NCBI GenBank assembly: GCA_934700615.1
Contig: CAKUXR010000011.1
Location: 34,752-98,751 of the forward strand
Length of the DNA stretch: 64,000 nucleotides
Direction of reading: 5' to 3'
DNA from: an uncultured Bacteroidales bacterium
GTDB lineage: Bacteria; Bacteroidota; Bacteroidia; Bacteroidales; UBA932
The translations under genes and the position numbers were made by a program. The notes beneath the pieces are model-generated. The model did no database searches. It was not told the origin of the DNA and worked only from the letters and a program-made list of their open reading frames with translations. The first letter of the stretch is position 1. Every line of letters begins with the position of its first letter. Of the stretch, positions 51,856 to 61,644 are shown in pieces.

Positions 51856-54800
51856 ATGAAAAGATTGATTATATCAATGCTGCTGTCGGTCATCTGCGCG
51901 TTTTCAGTTTTCGCACAGCAGACATTGACAGTAAGCGGTACAGTCAAGGACGATGCCGGTGAGCCTCTCATCGGTGTCGTTGTGGCGGTGGCCGGCACGG
52001 GAAATGCCGCGGTCACTGACCTTGACGGAAAATATACATTGACAAAAGTCCCTTCGGGCGCAAAACTCGAGGCTTCCTGCCTGGGTTATGCCAATGTCAC
52101 CAAACCGGTGGCGGAAAAGGTCGATTTCGTGCTTTCTACCAGCACCGAGCTCCTTTCCGAGGCCGTGGTTACAGGTATGACCACCACTGACAAGCGTCTC
52201 TTTACCGGAGCGACCGACCAGCTTTCCGCTGTGGATGTCAATATCAGCGGTGTGGGCGAAATCAGCCGCTCGCTTGAAGGAAAATCGGCCGGAGTTTCCG
52301 TGCAGAACGTGTCAGGAACATTCGGTACCGCTCCTAAGATCAGAGTCAGGGGAGCAACATCCATTTTCGGCGATTCCAAGCCTCTCTGGGTGGTCGATGG
52401 CGTCATAATGGAGGATGTTGTCAATGTTGATGCAAATTCCCTGTCATCAGGAGATGCCATGACATTGATAAGTTCCGCCATTGCGGGCCTGAACTCTGAC
52501 GACATCGAGTCTTTCCAGATACTCAAGGACGGCTCTGCGACTTCCATCTATGGAGCCAGGGCCATGGCAGGTGTCATTGTCGTGACCACCAAGAAAGGAA
52601 CTCCGGGTGTGACCCGCGTGAACTACAATGGTGAATATACTGTGCGTCTGGTCCCTTCATATTCCGAGTTCAACATCATGAACTCCCAGGAGCAGATGTC
52701 AGTTTATGAGGAAATGTACCAGAAGGGCTGGCTCAATTTCACCAGCAGCGTGTATAACTCGCAGGGCGGTGTTTACAGCAAGATGGCCCAGCTGATGAAC
52801 ACATATGACTCCACAACAGGAAAATACCTCGTGGAGAACACTGAAGCCGGAAGGAAAGCATACTTGCGCCAGGCCGAGATGCGCAATACGGACTGGTTCC
52901 AGGAACTGTTCCGTCCTACAGTGCAGCACAGCCACTCTGTCAGCATCACTTCCGGTTCCGAGAAAGGCAGCTACTATGCGTCTTTGGGTGCGCTGGTCGA
53001 TCCGGGCTGGTCTATCCAGAGCAAAGTGAACAGATATACCGCATTGTTCAACACTTCCCAGAAGCTCTTCAATGACCACATCACCCTGAACATCATCGGA
53101 AATGCATCCTACAGACAGCAGAGGGCACCGGGCTCGCTTGCGTCTTCTACAAACCTTGTCGAGGGCTCTGTAAAACGTGATTTCGACATAAATCCGTATT
53201 CCTATGCCCTGCGTACTTCCAGAACGCTTGATCCGGACGAATTCTATACCAGGAATTATGCTCCTTTCAACATCAAGCATGAATTGGAGAACAATTACAT
53301 TGACCTTTCCGTACTCGACACCAAATTCCAGGCTGAAATCAAGGCCAAGCCGATCAAAGGCCTCGAACTGTCAGCTCTCGGTTCAGTAAGATACCAGCTG
53401 TCAATGACAGAGCACAACATCAAGGACAATTCGAATCAGGCTGAGGCCTACCGTGCCGCCGCCACGAAAATCATCAAGAACGCGAACCCTTACCTGTACA
53501 AGGACCCGGACAATCCGACAGCCGACAAGTACACGGTTCTTCCTCAGGGCGGTATCTTGAAAAAGAATGACTATTCTGCGCTCAGCATGGATTTCAGAGC
53601 GTCAGGAACTTACAATACGGCCATTGCCGAGAAGCATATCATCAATGCTTTTGCAGCGATGGAAGTGAATTCTCTGGACAGACATGCAAGCTCTTTCGAC
53701 GGATGGGGCCTTCAGTATGAGGCCGGAGAGACTCCGTTCTATATCCTTGACCTGTTCAAGAAACAGCTCGAGCAGAATACCTATTATTATAGTCTGAACA
53801 ATACCCACGAGCGCAATGTCGCTTTCGCCACTACTGCTTCATACTCATACAATTACAGATACACCATAAACGGAACATTCCGATATGAGGGCTCCAACAG
53901 GCTCGGAAGGGCAAGAAGCGCACGCTGGTTGCCTACATGGAACGTCGCCGGCAAATGGTCTGTGGATCAGGAAGAGTGGTTCGATGCGTTGAAACCTGCA
54001 CTGTCCAGCATGAACTTCCGCGTATCTTATTCATTGACAGCGGACAGGGGACCGGCTTGGGTGAACAACTCTACGGCATTGTTCTATCCGAGCACTCCGT
54101 GGCGTCCTTCGACCAGCATCAAGGAACCTTCACTCTACCAGTCTTCCATCGAGAACTCAGAGCTTACATATGAGAAGAAGCATGAGTTCAATGTCGGAGC
54201 GGATCTCGGTTTCATTGACGACCGCATCCTCCTGTCATTCGATACTTATAAGAGAAACAACTTCGACCTTATCGGAAGCGTTGTCACCCAGGGACTTGGA
54301 GGTGTTTCCAACAAGTACGGAAACGTGGCTTCGATGAAGTCTTCCGGAGTGGAACTTTCACTTTCCACCAAGAATATCGCCAAAAAGAACTTCTCCTGGA
54401 CCACCAACTTCATATTCTCACACATGAAGAATACCGTGACCAAGCTGAAGACTTATCAGACAATGGTAAGTTATCTGACCGGTTCAGGTTATTCGATGGA
54501 GGGTATGCCTCGCGGAGCCGTGTTCTCACTGCGTTTCATGGGACTTGACGAGATGGGTATCCCTACATTCCTCAACAAGGACGGTGAAATCACATCCACG
54601 AATATCCAGTTTCAGGAGATGAACAACTTCAGCAACCTCAAATATGAAGGACCTATCGACCCTACGATTACAGGCAGTTTCGGTAACGTGTTCAAGTTCA
54701 AGGGCTTCTCTGTGAATGTCTTCATGACTTACTCTTTCGGAAATGTTGTCAGACTCGACCCTATCTTCTCCAACAGCTATTCCGACCTCACGGCTATGCC

Positions 54801-55176
54801 TAGGGAGTTCATGGACAGATATATCAATCCTGGCGATGAGAAAATCACCAATGTCCCTGTAATTGCAAGCAGCCGTCAGAACAACAGCATCAGCAATCTC
54901 AGCATTGCGTACAATGCCTACAACTACTCTGACCAGCGTATCGCCAGAGGTGATTTCATCAGGCTCAAGGAGGTTTCATTCGGTTATGACCTTCCTAAGA
55001 CGGCAGTTGAAAAACTCAGGCTGAAGAGCCTTTCATTCAAACTTCAGGGAACCAACCTCTGCCTTCTCTATGCCGACAAGAGGCTGGAAGGACAGGATCC
55101 GGAATTCCTGAATGCCGGCGGTGTCGCTGTGCCGATGCCAAAGCAGTTCACATTGACCTGCAAGATAGGATTTTAA
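51856..55176 (+). CDS. SusC-like TonB-dependent transporter
   Basis: A 1106-residue outer-membrane importer. In order: a signal peptide ending at VFAQQ, a carboxypeptidase-D-like regulatory domain (TLTVSGTVKDDAGEPLIGVV), a plug with KIRVRGATSIFGDSKPLWVVDG and SFQILKDGSATSIYGARAM, and a 22-strand barrel ending in TCKIGF with terminal Phe. With the SusD partner 12 bases downstream it takes up the oligosaccharide released at the surface, powered by TonB. Confidence 0.97.
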   Translation: MKRLIISMLLSVICAFSVFAQQTLTVSGTVKDDAGEPLIGVVVAVAGTGNAAVTDLDGKYTLTKVPSGAKLEASCLGYANVTKPVAEKVDFVLSTSTELLSEAVVTGMTTTDKRLFTGATDQLSAVDVNISGVGEISRSLEGKSAGVSVQNVSGTFGTAPKIRVRGATSIFGDSKPLWVVDGVIMEDVVNVDANSLSSGDAMTLISSAIAGLNSDDIESFQILKDGSATSIYGARAMAGVIVVTTKKGTPGVTRVNYNGEYTVRLVPSYSEFNIMNSQEQMSVYEEMYQKGWLNFTSSVYNSQGGVYSKMAQLMNTYDSTTGKYLVENTEAGRKAYLRQAEMRNTDWFQELFRPTVQHSHSVSITSGSEKGSYYASLGALVDPGWSIQSKVNRYTALFNTSQKLFNDHITLNIIGNASYRQQRAPGSLASSTNLVEGSVKRDFDINPYSYALRTSRTLDPDEFYTRNYAPFNIKHELENNYIDLSVLDTKFQAEIKAKPIKGLELSALGSVRYQLSMTEHNIKDNSNQAEAYRAAATKIIKNANPYLYKDPDNPTADKYTVLPQGGILKKNDYSALSMDFRASGTYNTAIAEKHIINAFAAMEVNSLDRHASSFDGWGLQYEAGETPFYILDLFKKQLEQNTYYYSLNNTHERNVAFATTASYSYNYRYTINGTFRYEGSNRLGRARSARWLPTWNVAGKWSVDQEEWFDALKPALSSMNFRVSYSLTADRGPAWVNNSTALFYPSTPWRPSTSIKEPSLYQSSIENSELTYEKKHEFNVGADLGFIDDRILLSFDTYKRNNFDLIGSVVTQGLGGVSNKYGNVASMKSSGVELSLSTKNIAKKNFSWTTNFIFSHMKNTVTKLKTYQTMVSYLTGSGYSMEGMPRGAVFSLRFMGLDEMGIPTFLNKDGEITSTNIQFQEMNNFSNLKYEGPIDPTITGSFGNVFKFKGFSVNVFMTYSFGNVVRLDPIFSNSYSDLTAMPREFMDRYINPGDEKITNVPVIASSRQNNSISNLSIAYNAYNYSDQRIARGDFIRLKEVSFGYDLPKTAVEKLRLKSLSFKLQGTNLCLLYADKRLEGQDPEFLNAGGVAVPMPKQFTLTCKIGF

Positions 55177-55188
55177 ATCAATGCGGAT

Positions 55189-56871
55189 ATGAAAAAATTT
55201 ATAACATATTCAATTGCAGTTCTTTCCCTGATGGGAGGATTGGCCTCCTGTGACAAATATCTGGACAAACTTCCGGACAACAGGACTGAACTGAATTCGA
55301 CTGAAAAGATACAGAAGCTGCTTGTTTCTGCCTATGCCTCAAGGACTTATGTCAGGTTCTTCGAGTATGCGTCAGACAACTGCGAGCTCTATAGCGAAGG
55401 AAACAAGAATACCTCCAGACTCATTGACCAGAATTATAACTGGGAACCGATCGAGGAGGCTGACAATGAAAGCAACGTCAACACCTGGCAGGCATATTAC
55501 AATATGATCGCCACTGCAAATGCTGCTCTCCAGGCAATCGCGGAGCAGGGAACTCCGGAAGAGATGCTTCCTTACAAGGGAGAGGCTCTCCTCTGCCGCG
55601 CCTATGCACACCTCTGTCTGACGATGATTTACTGTCTTCCTTATCATCCTCAGTATGCATCCCAGTATCTGGGAGTTACCTATATGGACAAGCCGGAGAC
55701 CACGCTGAATCCGAAATACAGCCGTGGAACTCTTGCCCATGACTACGAGATGATTCAGAAGGATATCGAGGAAGGACTTCCTCTTCTGGATGACGAGGCA
55801 TGGTCTGTTCCGAAATATCATTTCAACAAGAAGGCCGGATATGCGCTTGCGACCAGATTCTATGTCTATAGCAACCAATGGGAGAAGGCTGTCGAGGCTG
55901 CGAATGTAGTGCTCGGTACGAATCCTTCCGAAATGCTCCGTGACTGGGCAGCGACCAGCAAGATGGCCTGGGATTATGGTACAAGGGCATTGAACTATAT
56001 CAATCCTTCGAACAAGGTGAACCTGCTCATCATTCCGCTTTATTCGGCAAACGGAGGCCTGTTCAATGCATGGTCCGCTACCGGCGGAAGATATGCCCAT
56101 ACCAACAGGATCGCAAAAATGGAAACCGTCCGTGCAAAGCGTCCTATGGGTGGTGCGTATGATACTGGAAAACAGGACAATACGCAGTATATCTACCAGA
56201 TGGTTCCGTTCTACTGGGCCGACCTCGTGACCAACAAGGTGTACTGGCCGAAATGGCCGTCACAGTGGGAGGTTGTCGATCCTGTTGCAGGTACCGGCTA
56301 CGGCCGCAGTACAATGGTGGCCCTCAATGCCAATGAAGTGCTCCTGAACAGGGCTGAAGCCTATATCCAGCTTAAGGAATATGACAAGGCCGCAGCTGAT
56401 ATGGATACATGGAACTGTTCAATGTACAAGGTCGGTACCAACGGCCTGCGTCATCTGACACGTGAACTGATAGATGAAGTCTATGGCGATCCTTCTTCGT
56501 CATTGTACATCAAGGAATACACAAGGGAAGTTCCGACTTCCAGAAAGCCTATCCATCCGCACGGATTCACTGTCGAGGAAGGCACTCAGGAACATATGAC
56601 CCAGTGCCTCCTGTATTGCAAGAGAATAGATTCTCTGGAGGAGGGCCTCCGCTGGATGGACCTGAAGAGATATGGAATTACCATTGACAGATTCGATGAT
56701 ACCGATTACGATGATGCCACGACTTCAGGCTATGAGGCTACAGTAACATTGCCTTACAATGACTTGCGCCGTGCATTCCAGATACCTTCCGAATCCATCA
56801 AGACGGGGCTGGAGCCTAATCCGCGCAACAATGCCGACAGCCCGGAACATCCTTTCGTCAAATATTTTTAA
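55189..56871 (+). CDS. SusD-like glycan-binding lipoprotein
   Basis: A 560-residue lipoprotein, lipobox LASC (Cys21), helical TPR-rich SusD fold. YLDKLPDNRTELNSTEKIQKLL at the N-terminus (core YLDKLPDNRTEL), YKGEALLCRAYAHLCLTMIY and the late LLNRAEAYIQLKEYDKAAAD and RRAFQIPSE are typical. It caps the SusC-like transporter and binds the target glycan. The gene lies 12 bases after SusC. Confidence 0.95.
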   Translation: MKKFITYSIAVLSLMGGLASCDKYLDKLPDNRTELNSTEKIQKLLVSAYASRTYVRFFEYASDNCELYSEGNKNTSRLIDQNYNWEPIEEADNESNVNTWQAYYNMIATANAALQAIAEQGTPEEMLPYKGEALLCRAYAHLCLTMIYCLPYHPQYASQYLGVTYMDKPETTLNPKYSRGTLAHDYEMIQKDIEEGLPLLDDEAWSVPKYHFNKKAGYALATRFYVYSNQWEKAVEAANVVLGTNPSEMLRDWAATSKMAWDYGTRALNYINPSNKVNLLIIPLYSANGGLFNAWSATGGRYAHTNRIAKMETVRAKRPMGGAYDTGKQDNTQYIYQMVPFYWADLVTNKVYWPKWPSQWEVVDPVAGTGYGRSTMVALNANEVLLNRAEAYIQLKEYDKAAADMDTWNCSMYKVGTNGLRHLTRELIDEVYGDPSSSLYIKEYTREVPTSRKPIHPHGFTVEEGTQEHMTQCLLYCKRIDSLEEGLRWMDLKRYGITIDRFDDTDYDDATTSGYEATVTLPYNDLRRAFQIPSESIKTGLEPNPRNNADSPEHPFVKYF

Positions 56872-56883
56872 GGAGGAATCAAG

Positions 56884-57771
56884 ATGAAAAAATATATATC
56901 AATGATATTTGCGGCTTGCTCAATGCTACTGATGTTCTCTTGCAGCAAAGATGAACTCAGTTCCGAGAGCATTTTCAAGGAAGACAACTATAGATATACT
57001 GAGTTCGATTCCTGGCTGCAGAGAAATTATGTGGAGCCCTACAATGTCCGTTTCGAATACCGTATGCCGGACAGGGAGACCAGCTTCAATTACTGGGTGT
57101 CACCTCCGAACATCAAGGAGTCGATAATGATAGCCAAACTTATCAAGTTCACGACACTTGAGGCTATGGTGGAGATGATGTCATCCGGAGACGAGACTGC
57201 TGATCCTGCACTGTTCGTGAAGTCCTATTTCCCGAAAGTGCTCTATCTTGTGGGCAGTTTCGAGATAAGCAGCAGCGGTTCCACTGCTCTTGCGTCAGCA
57301 GAGAACGGACTTCAGATAAACATCCTCGGCGTGAACTTCTTCGAATATCATAAGGATGCTGAAAGAATCGCCGGTACGATGCTTCACGAGTTCACCCATA
57401 TCCTTGACGGTATCCACGGCTCTCCTGCCGAGTTCAAGGACATCACTCTCAGTGATTATGTCGGTGACCGCTACACATCGCTCACCGACGACCCGTATCA
57501 GAAAGGATTTGTCAGCAATTATGCCCGCTCGCACTACAGTGAGGATGTGGCTGAGACCGGCGGACGTCTGATTTCTCTTACACTTGAGGAAAGAGAGGCG
57601 ATGATAGCAAAGGCAGGCCCTGTGGGCGGCCCGCTCATGCGGAAGAAATTCGACATGCTTCAGAAATGGCTTAAGGATTCCTACGGAGTGGATACTGAAA
57701 GATGGTGCGAAATATATCATCGCCGTATCGCTCAGCTGGATAATCTGGATTGGGAATCACTTGACGAATAA
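56884..57771 (+). CDS. PUL-associated zinc metallohydrolase lipoprotein
   Basis: A 295-residue lipoprotein, lipobox FSCS (Cys20), with a zincin HExxH motif in GTMLHEFTHILDGIHG (about residues 165-180). It fits the LP_HExxH_w_tonB family of putative zinc hydrolases encoded next to SusC/SusD pairs. The third ligand may be a Glu or His in EDVAETGGR (inference). The substrate is unknown; the family is thought to help substrate import. A 12-base gap separates it from susD. Confidence 0.85.
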   Translation: MKKYISMIFAACSMLLMFSCSKDELSSESIFKEDNYRYTEFDSWLQRNYVEPYNVRFEYRMPDRETSFNYWVSPPNIKESIMIAKLIKFTTLEAMVEMMSSGDETADPALFVKSYFPKVLYLVGSFEISSSGSTALASAENGLQINILGVNFFEYHKDAERIAGTMLHEFTHILDGIHGSPAEFKDITLSDYVGDRYTSLTDDPYQKGFVSNYARSHYSEDVAETGGRLISLTLEEREAMIAKAGPVGGPLMRKKFDMLQKWLKDSYGVDTERWCEIYHRRIAQLDNLDWESLDE

Positions 57772-57773
57772 AC

Positions 57774-58754
57774 ATGGAAATCAATATGAAAAGAATCATA
57801 ACATATTTTGTGTCAGCGCTGATGCTGCTCTCTTTGGCATCCTGCCACAAGAGTTCCAGAATCTTCAGCGAGACGGCTGCAGAACGTACAGAAGAGCGTA
57901 TCGAACTCTGTCGCAATGCGCTGGTAGCCCGCGGAACCTGGGTCATGGAGTATTTCCCGGATGAGGACCTCCGTTACGGCGGATGGATATATGTCCTGGA
58001 ATTCTCTCCTGACTATACTGTGAAAGTATGGTTCGAAGGTGCCGGCTTCATACCTCAGGCTGACCCTGTAACCGAGTCGGAGTATAAGGTGGAATTGGGT
58101 ACAGGCCCGATGCTCAAGTTCTGCACCAACAATGACTACATACATTTCTTCTCCTTCCCGGGAGGACCTAACGGCGGCGGATATCGCGGCTGGGGCGGTG
58201 ACCACGAGTTCACAATCATGTCGATTTCGGACAATTATGACGAAATCATCATGAAAGGCCTGAAGTCATTCAACAGGATACGCCTCACTCCGCTTCCTGG
58301 AGATGAGACACCTGAGGGATACATCGCCAAGGTGCATGCCAGCGAAAAGGCCGTGACAAGGAAATCGTTCGACCTCTGTGTCAATGGCAAGGTGATAGGA
58401 ACGGCTACCCGTGAGACCCTTCCTGACTTCAACAATTACGAGAGGTACTACAAGAGCAAGATTTGGACACTGTCATATGAAATGCCTGTCCAGGCCAATG
58501 ATGAGAACGGTAACCCGATGACGGACGAAAACGGCAATCCGGTTTACAAGTCAGAGAAAGTCGTGGAAAATGTTTGCGCCATAAATCTTCCTGACGGCGT
58601 GATGAAACTGTACAAGCCATATACGTTCAAGGGAAACTGCGTTGAAGGGCTGGATGGCCAGACTGTAGGCACATTCCGCTGGACTCCAGGCGTATTCTCT
58701 TCCAATGACCACTATTCCGGAACAGATTCGTTCTATCAGATAACTCTTCAATAA
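57774..58754 (+). CDS. DUF4302-type lipoprotein
   Basis: A 326-residue lipoprotein, lipobox LASCH. The N-terminal RIFSETAAERTEERIELCRNALV followed by GTWVMEYFPDEDLRYGG is the DUF4302 signature (core AAERTEERIELC). This family regularly follows the HExxH lipoprotein in PULs. A beta-rich middle and a tail with repeated DENGNP sequences are visible. Probable surface glycan-binding role (inference). Confidence 0.8.
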   Translation: MEINMKRIITYFVSALMLLSLASCHKSSRIFSETAAERTEERIELCRNALVARGTWVMEYFPDEDLRYGGWIYVLEFSPDYTVKVWFEGAGFIPQADPVTESEYKVELGTGPMLKFCTNNDYIHFFSFPGGPNGGGYRGWGGDHEFTIMSISDNYDEIIMKGLKSFNRIRLTPLPGDETPEGYIAKVHASEKAVTRKSFDLCVNGKVIGTATRETLPDFNNYERYYKSKIWTLSYEMPVQANDENGNPMTDENGNPVYKSEKVVENVCAINLPDGVMKLYKPYTFKGNCVEGLDGQTVGTFRWTPGVFSSNDHYSGTDSFYQITLQ

Positions 58755-58766
58755 TCAGCACATTAG

Positions 58767-61625
58767 ATGAAACACACAATGTTATATATGACTCTTCTTG
58801 CCGCATGTGCAACAGCTGCCTGCGGTAAAGAAGAAGTGAAGGAGCCGGAGAAGGAACTGCCGATGACTTCTTCCGAATACATTTCATTCAAGGTGTCGGC
58901 CACTTCACCATCTGAGGAAACTGTAATCACATGGGAAGCGGTTTCTGACCGTATCGGAGTGTTCGTGTCCGATGCCGGTACAGGCTCAGCATTGAATGAC
59001 AATGCGTATTATGATGCATTTACATCCACATCATCTTCCAGATTCTTCCCTCTCAAAGACGCCGACAAGCTCAAGTGGGAAGAGGGCAAGAAATATGACG
59101 TGGCACTGTACTATCCGTTCAGTGTCAAGATGAAAGATGCGGCTTCGATCCCGGTTTCCGTAGATGAAGACCAGACTGTTCCGATTCCTCTTACATCAAT
59201 GCAGCTGAAGAAAGAGCAGTTGTTCGTTTCTTCCCTGAAATCAGTAGAGCGTCCGGACAACGGCATTCTCGAAATGTCCCTTTCTCCGGTTGTCTCATTC
59301 GTGAAAATCAACGTGTCATCCAATCTGCCGGTAGCCTGCAAGTCCATAAAGATTACAGGTGAAGACGGAACGGCACTCGCTTTCAAGCACGGAAAATATG
59401 ACCTGTTCACATCCGGCCTCTCTGAAATAGATTCAGTAAGCTCCGTGATCAATGTCAAGCCTGCCTCTCCGGTTTACCTCAGCCGCAAGCCCGCTGAATT
59501 CATTGTCAATGTCAATCCGCAGTATGCCGGCAAGACATTGAAAATCAAATGTGACCTCGAAGGCGCTGACTTCGAAGAAGTTACTGTGGATATTCCCGAA
59601 GGGGGCCTCAAACCTGGAGTATGCGTTTCCTACAATGTCGGTATGACCGCCGACCCTGTCCTTCTCAGCGCGAACGGCACAGCCAACACTTATATCGTGA
59701 ACAAGGCTGACTGCCTCTATGCTTTCAATGCCAAAGTCAAGGGAAATGGCAAATCCGGTTCATTTGCCTGGAATTTCGACGGAGAAACATGCTCGAAGAA
59801 CAATGACGCAAGCCTGTCGCCGTCGTCCGCCGTACTCCTGTGGTACAGCATACCTGAAGGAGAGAACGGTTTTGTCAATGCCAGCCCGATAGCTGCGGGA
59901 AGCGTAATGTATGACGAAGTTGACGGCCTCATCTATTTCAAGACCCCGAAGACATTCATTGACGGAAATGCAGTAATCGCAGCCCTGAATGAGTCCGGCG
60001 AAATCGTCTGGAGCTGGAATATCTGGGCGGTGGAAGGCTGGAATGCGGATGCAACTGCCAAGAAGGCCGGCCGCTATACGGTTATGGACAGAAATCTCGG
60101 AGCTGTACTCGGACTTTCCGCAAAGGATGTTTCGGACAATGTCAAGGCAGCAGGTGCCATCGGCAATTACTATCAGTGGGGCCGTAAGGACCCGTTCCCT
60201 GCAGCATCAGAGTATCAGACAACTACAAACGTCCTGTCTGACTGGGGCAACCCTGCATACACGACTCTGGATGAGTACAAGGTGGAAGGAGACAAGATCT
60301 TCTCCGCTGACAGGACCAGGAACGGAAGGATGCTCAAGGCGGAACTCGGTTCCGGTTATTCCCTCCAGCAGGCTGTGGATGAGTCTGTCAAATATCCTCA
60401 CAAGTGGATGTTCGGAGGACAGAGCGATGCTGAATATCCTCAATATGCTTGGTTTACAGGTGATTACAAAGCGCGTTCTGCCAAAGAGAACGATGAGTGG
60501 CGTTATCTCTGGGGCAGCAAGGACAATGTTTCCAATGACAAGACCTTGTACGACCCATGCCCTGAGGGATGGAAGGTGCCGACAGCTGATGCTTTTGCCT
60601 ATATTTTCGCTGACGGACAGGTGTCCTCAGGAAAGCATGGCTTCTATATCCCGGACTATGACTTGTATTTCCCGTTTGCGGGACAGCGCAAGGCTGGATT
60701 CGGCGGATCGTCATTGGCCGCATCCGGTGAAATAATGATTGCTTCCGCCAGTGTCGCCAATTCATTGTTCCCTATCCGCGCTTCAGTCAGTGCTTCCGGT
60801 TCCAATCTGGCAGGTGCACGTGTCACGAGCAGCAACAGTTACGCCGGTGCAGGATATCAGGTGCGTTGCGTGAAGGAAACCGTTGAGGCGAAAGCCCCTG
60901 CAAAAGCAAAGCAGTCAGGCCACAGAGCCGCCCTTATGGGTGATTCCATCACAAGAACGTGGAAAGACCGCGGCAGGATGGCGTTCTTTACGGAGAACAA
61001 CTATCTGAATAAGGGAATCGACGGAACCACTTCTTCCAATATGATCAACAGGTTCTGGTCAGATATCATGGCCGATGACCCTCAGCTTGCAGTCATCTGC
61101 TGCGGTACCAATGACCTTGCTGAAAATGATTCGAACTTTAGCGGGGAGACAGAGAATTATCGTGTTCATGTCAGCATTGAAAATCTCCTTGCGAACATCG
61201 CCCTCATGTCCCGTATCGCCGAGGACAGCGGAATTCCCGTAGTGCTCGGCTCTGTTTGCCCGTCCCGCAGCATGTGGTGGAAACCGCAGTCATGGAAAGA
61301 CAAGTATGACGGGGATTATATCGCAAACAAGATCATCGAAGCGAATAAACTTATCAAGGCTTATGCGGCAGCAAGAGGCTATGGCTATGCAGACTACCAT
61401 TCAGCATTGAAAAATGAAGACAATGGTCTGGCTGACAAATACTGCTGGGTATTCGGAAAGAATGCCGACGGAACATTGAACCTTGATTCCGTTCATCCGA
61501 ATGCGGATGCGTTCCTGGTAATGGAGGGTATTCTGAAGCCTCTCATTGACGCCGGTCTGTATGACCCGTCACAGGCTTATCCTGGAGGCGGACAGATAGA
61601 CGATATGGATAAATGGAAATGGTAA
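58767..61625 (+). CDS. Fimbrillin-like + FISUMP + SGNH hydrolase fusion lipoprotein
   Basis: A 952-residue lipoprotein, lipobox TAACG (Cys19). About 30-290 is a fimbrillin-like (Mfa-type) beta domain. About 330-705 is a FISUMP-type domain with TVMDRNLGAVLG, GNYYQWGRKDPFP, LYDPCPEGWKVPTADAF and GYQVRCVKE. From about 715 an SGNH hydrolase follows: AALMGDSITRTW (Ser about 727), GIDGTTSSNM, CCGTNDLAEND and LDSVHPNADAF (Asp/His about 906/909). The four SGNH blocks are intact, so an active esterase, perhaps removing acetyl groups from glycans, is likely. Co-transcribed in the PUL. Confidence 0.88.
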   Translation: MKHTMLYMTLLAACATAACGKEEVKEPEKELPMTSSEYISFKVSATSPSEETVITWEAVSDRIGVFVSDAGTGSALNDNAYYDAFTSTSSSRFFPLKDADKLKWEEGKKYDVALYYPFSVKMKDAASIPVSVDEDQTVPIPLTSMQLKKEQLFVSSLKSVERPDNGILEMSLSPVVSFVKINVSSNLPVACKSIKITGEDGTALAFKHGKYDLFTSGLSEIDSVSSVINVKPASPVYLSRKPAEFIVNVNPQYAGKTLKIKCDLEGADFEEVTVDIPEGGLKPGVCVSYNVGMTADPVLLSANGTANTYIVNKADCLYAFNAKVKGNGKSGSFAWNFDGETCSKNNDASLSPSSAVLLWYSIPEGENGFVNASPIAAGSVMYDEVDGLIYFKTPKTFIDGNAVIAALNESGEIVWSWNIWAVEGWNADATAKKAGRYTVMDRNLGAVLGLSAKDVSDNVKAAGAIGNYYQWGRKDPFPAASEYQTTTNVLSDWGNPAYTTLDEYKVEGDKIFSADRTRNGRMLKAELGSGYSLQQAVDESVKYPHKWMFGGQSDAEYPQYAWFTGDYKARSAKENDEWRYLWGSKDNVSNDKTLYDPCPEGWKVPTADAFAYIFADGQVSSGKHGFYIPDYDLYFPFAGQRKAGFGGSSLAASGEIMIASASVANSLFPIRASVSASGSNLAGARVTSSNSYAGAGYQVRCVKETVEAKAPAKAKQSGHRAALMGDSITRTWKDRGRMAFFTENNYLNKGIDGTTSSNMINRFWSDIMADDPQLAVICCGTNDLAENDSNFSGETENYRVHVSIENLLANIALMSRIAEDSGIPVVLGSVCPSRSMWWKPQSWKDKYDGDYIANKIIEANKLIKAYAAARGYGYADYHSALKNEDNGLADKYCWVFGKNADGTLNLDSVHPNADAFLVMEGILKPLIDAGLYDPSQAYPGGGQIDDMDKWKW

Positions 61626-61644
61626 ACTGTTAATGTGTAAAATC

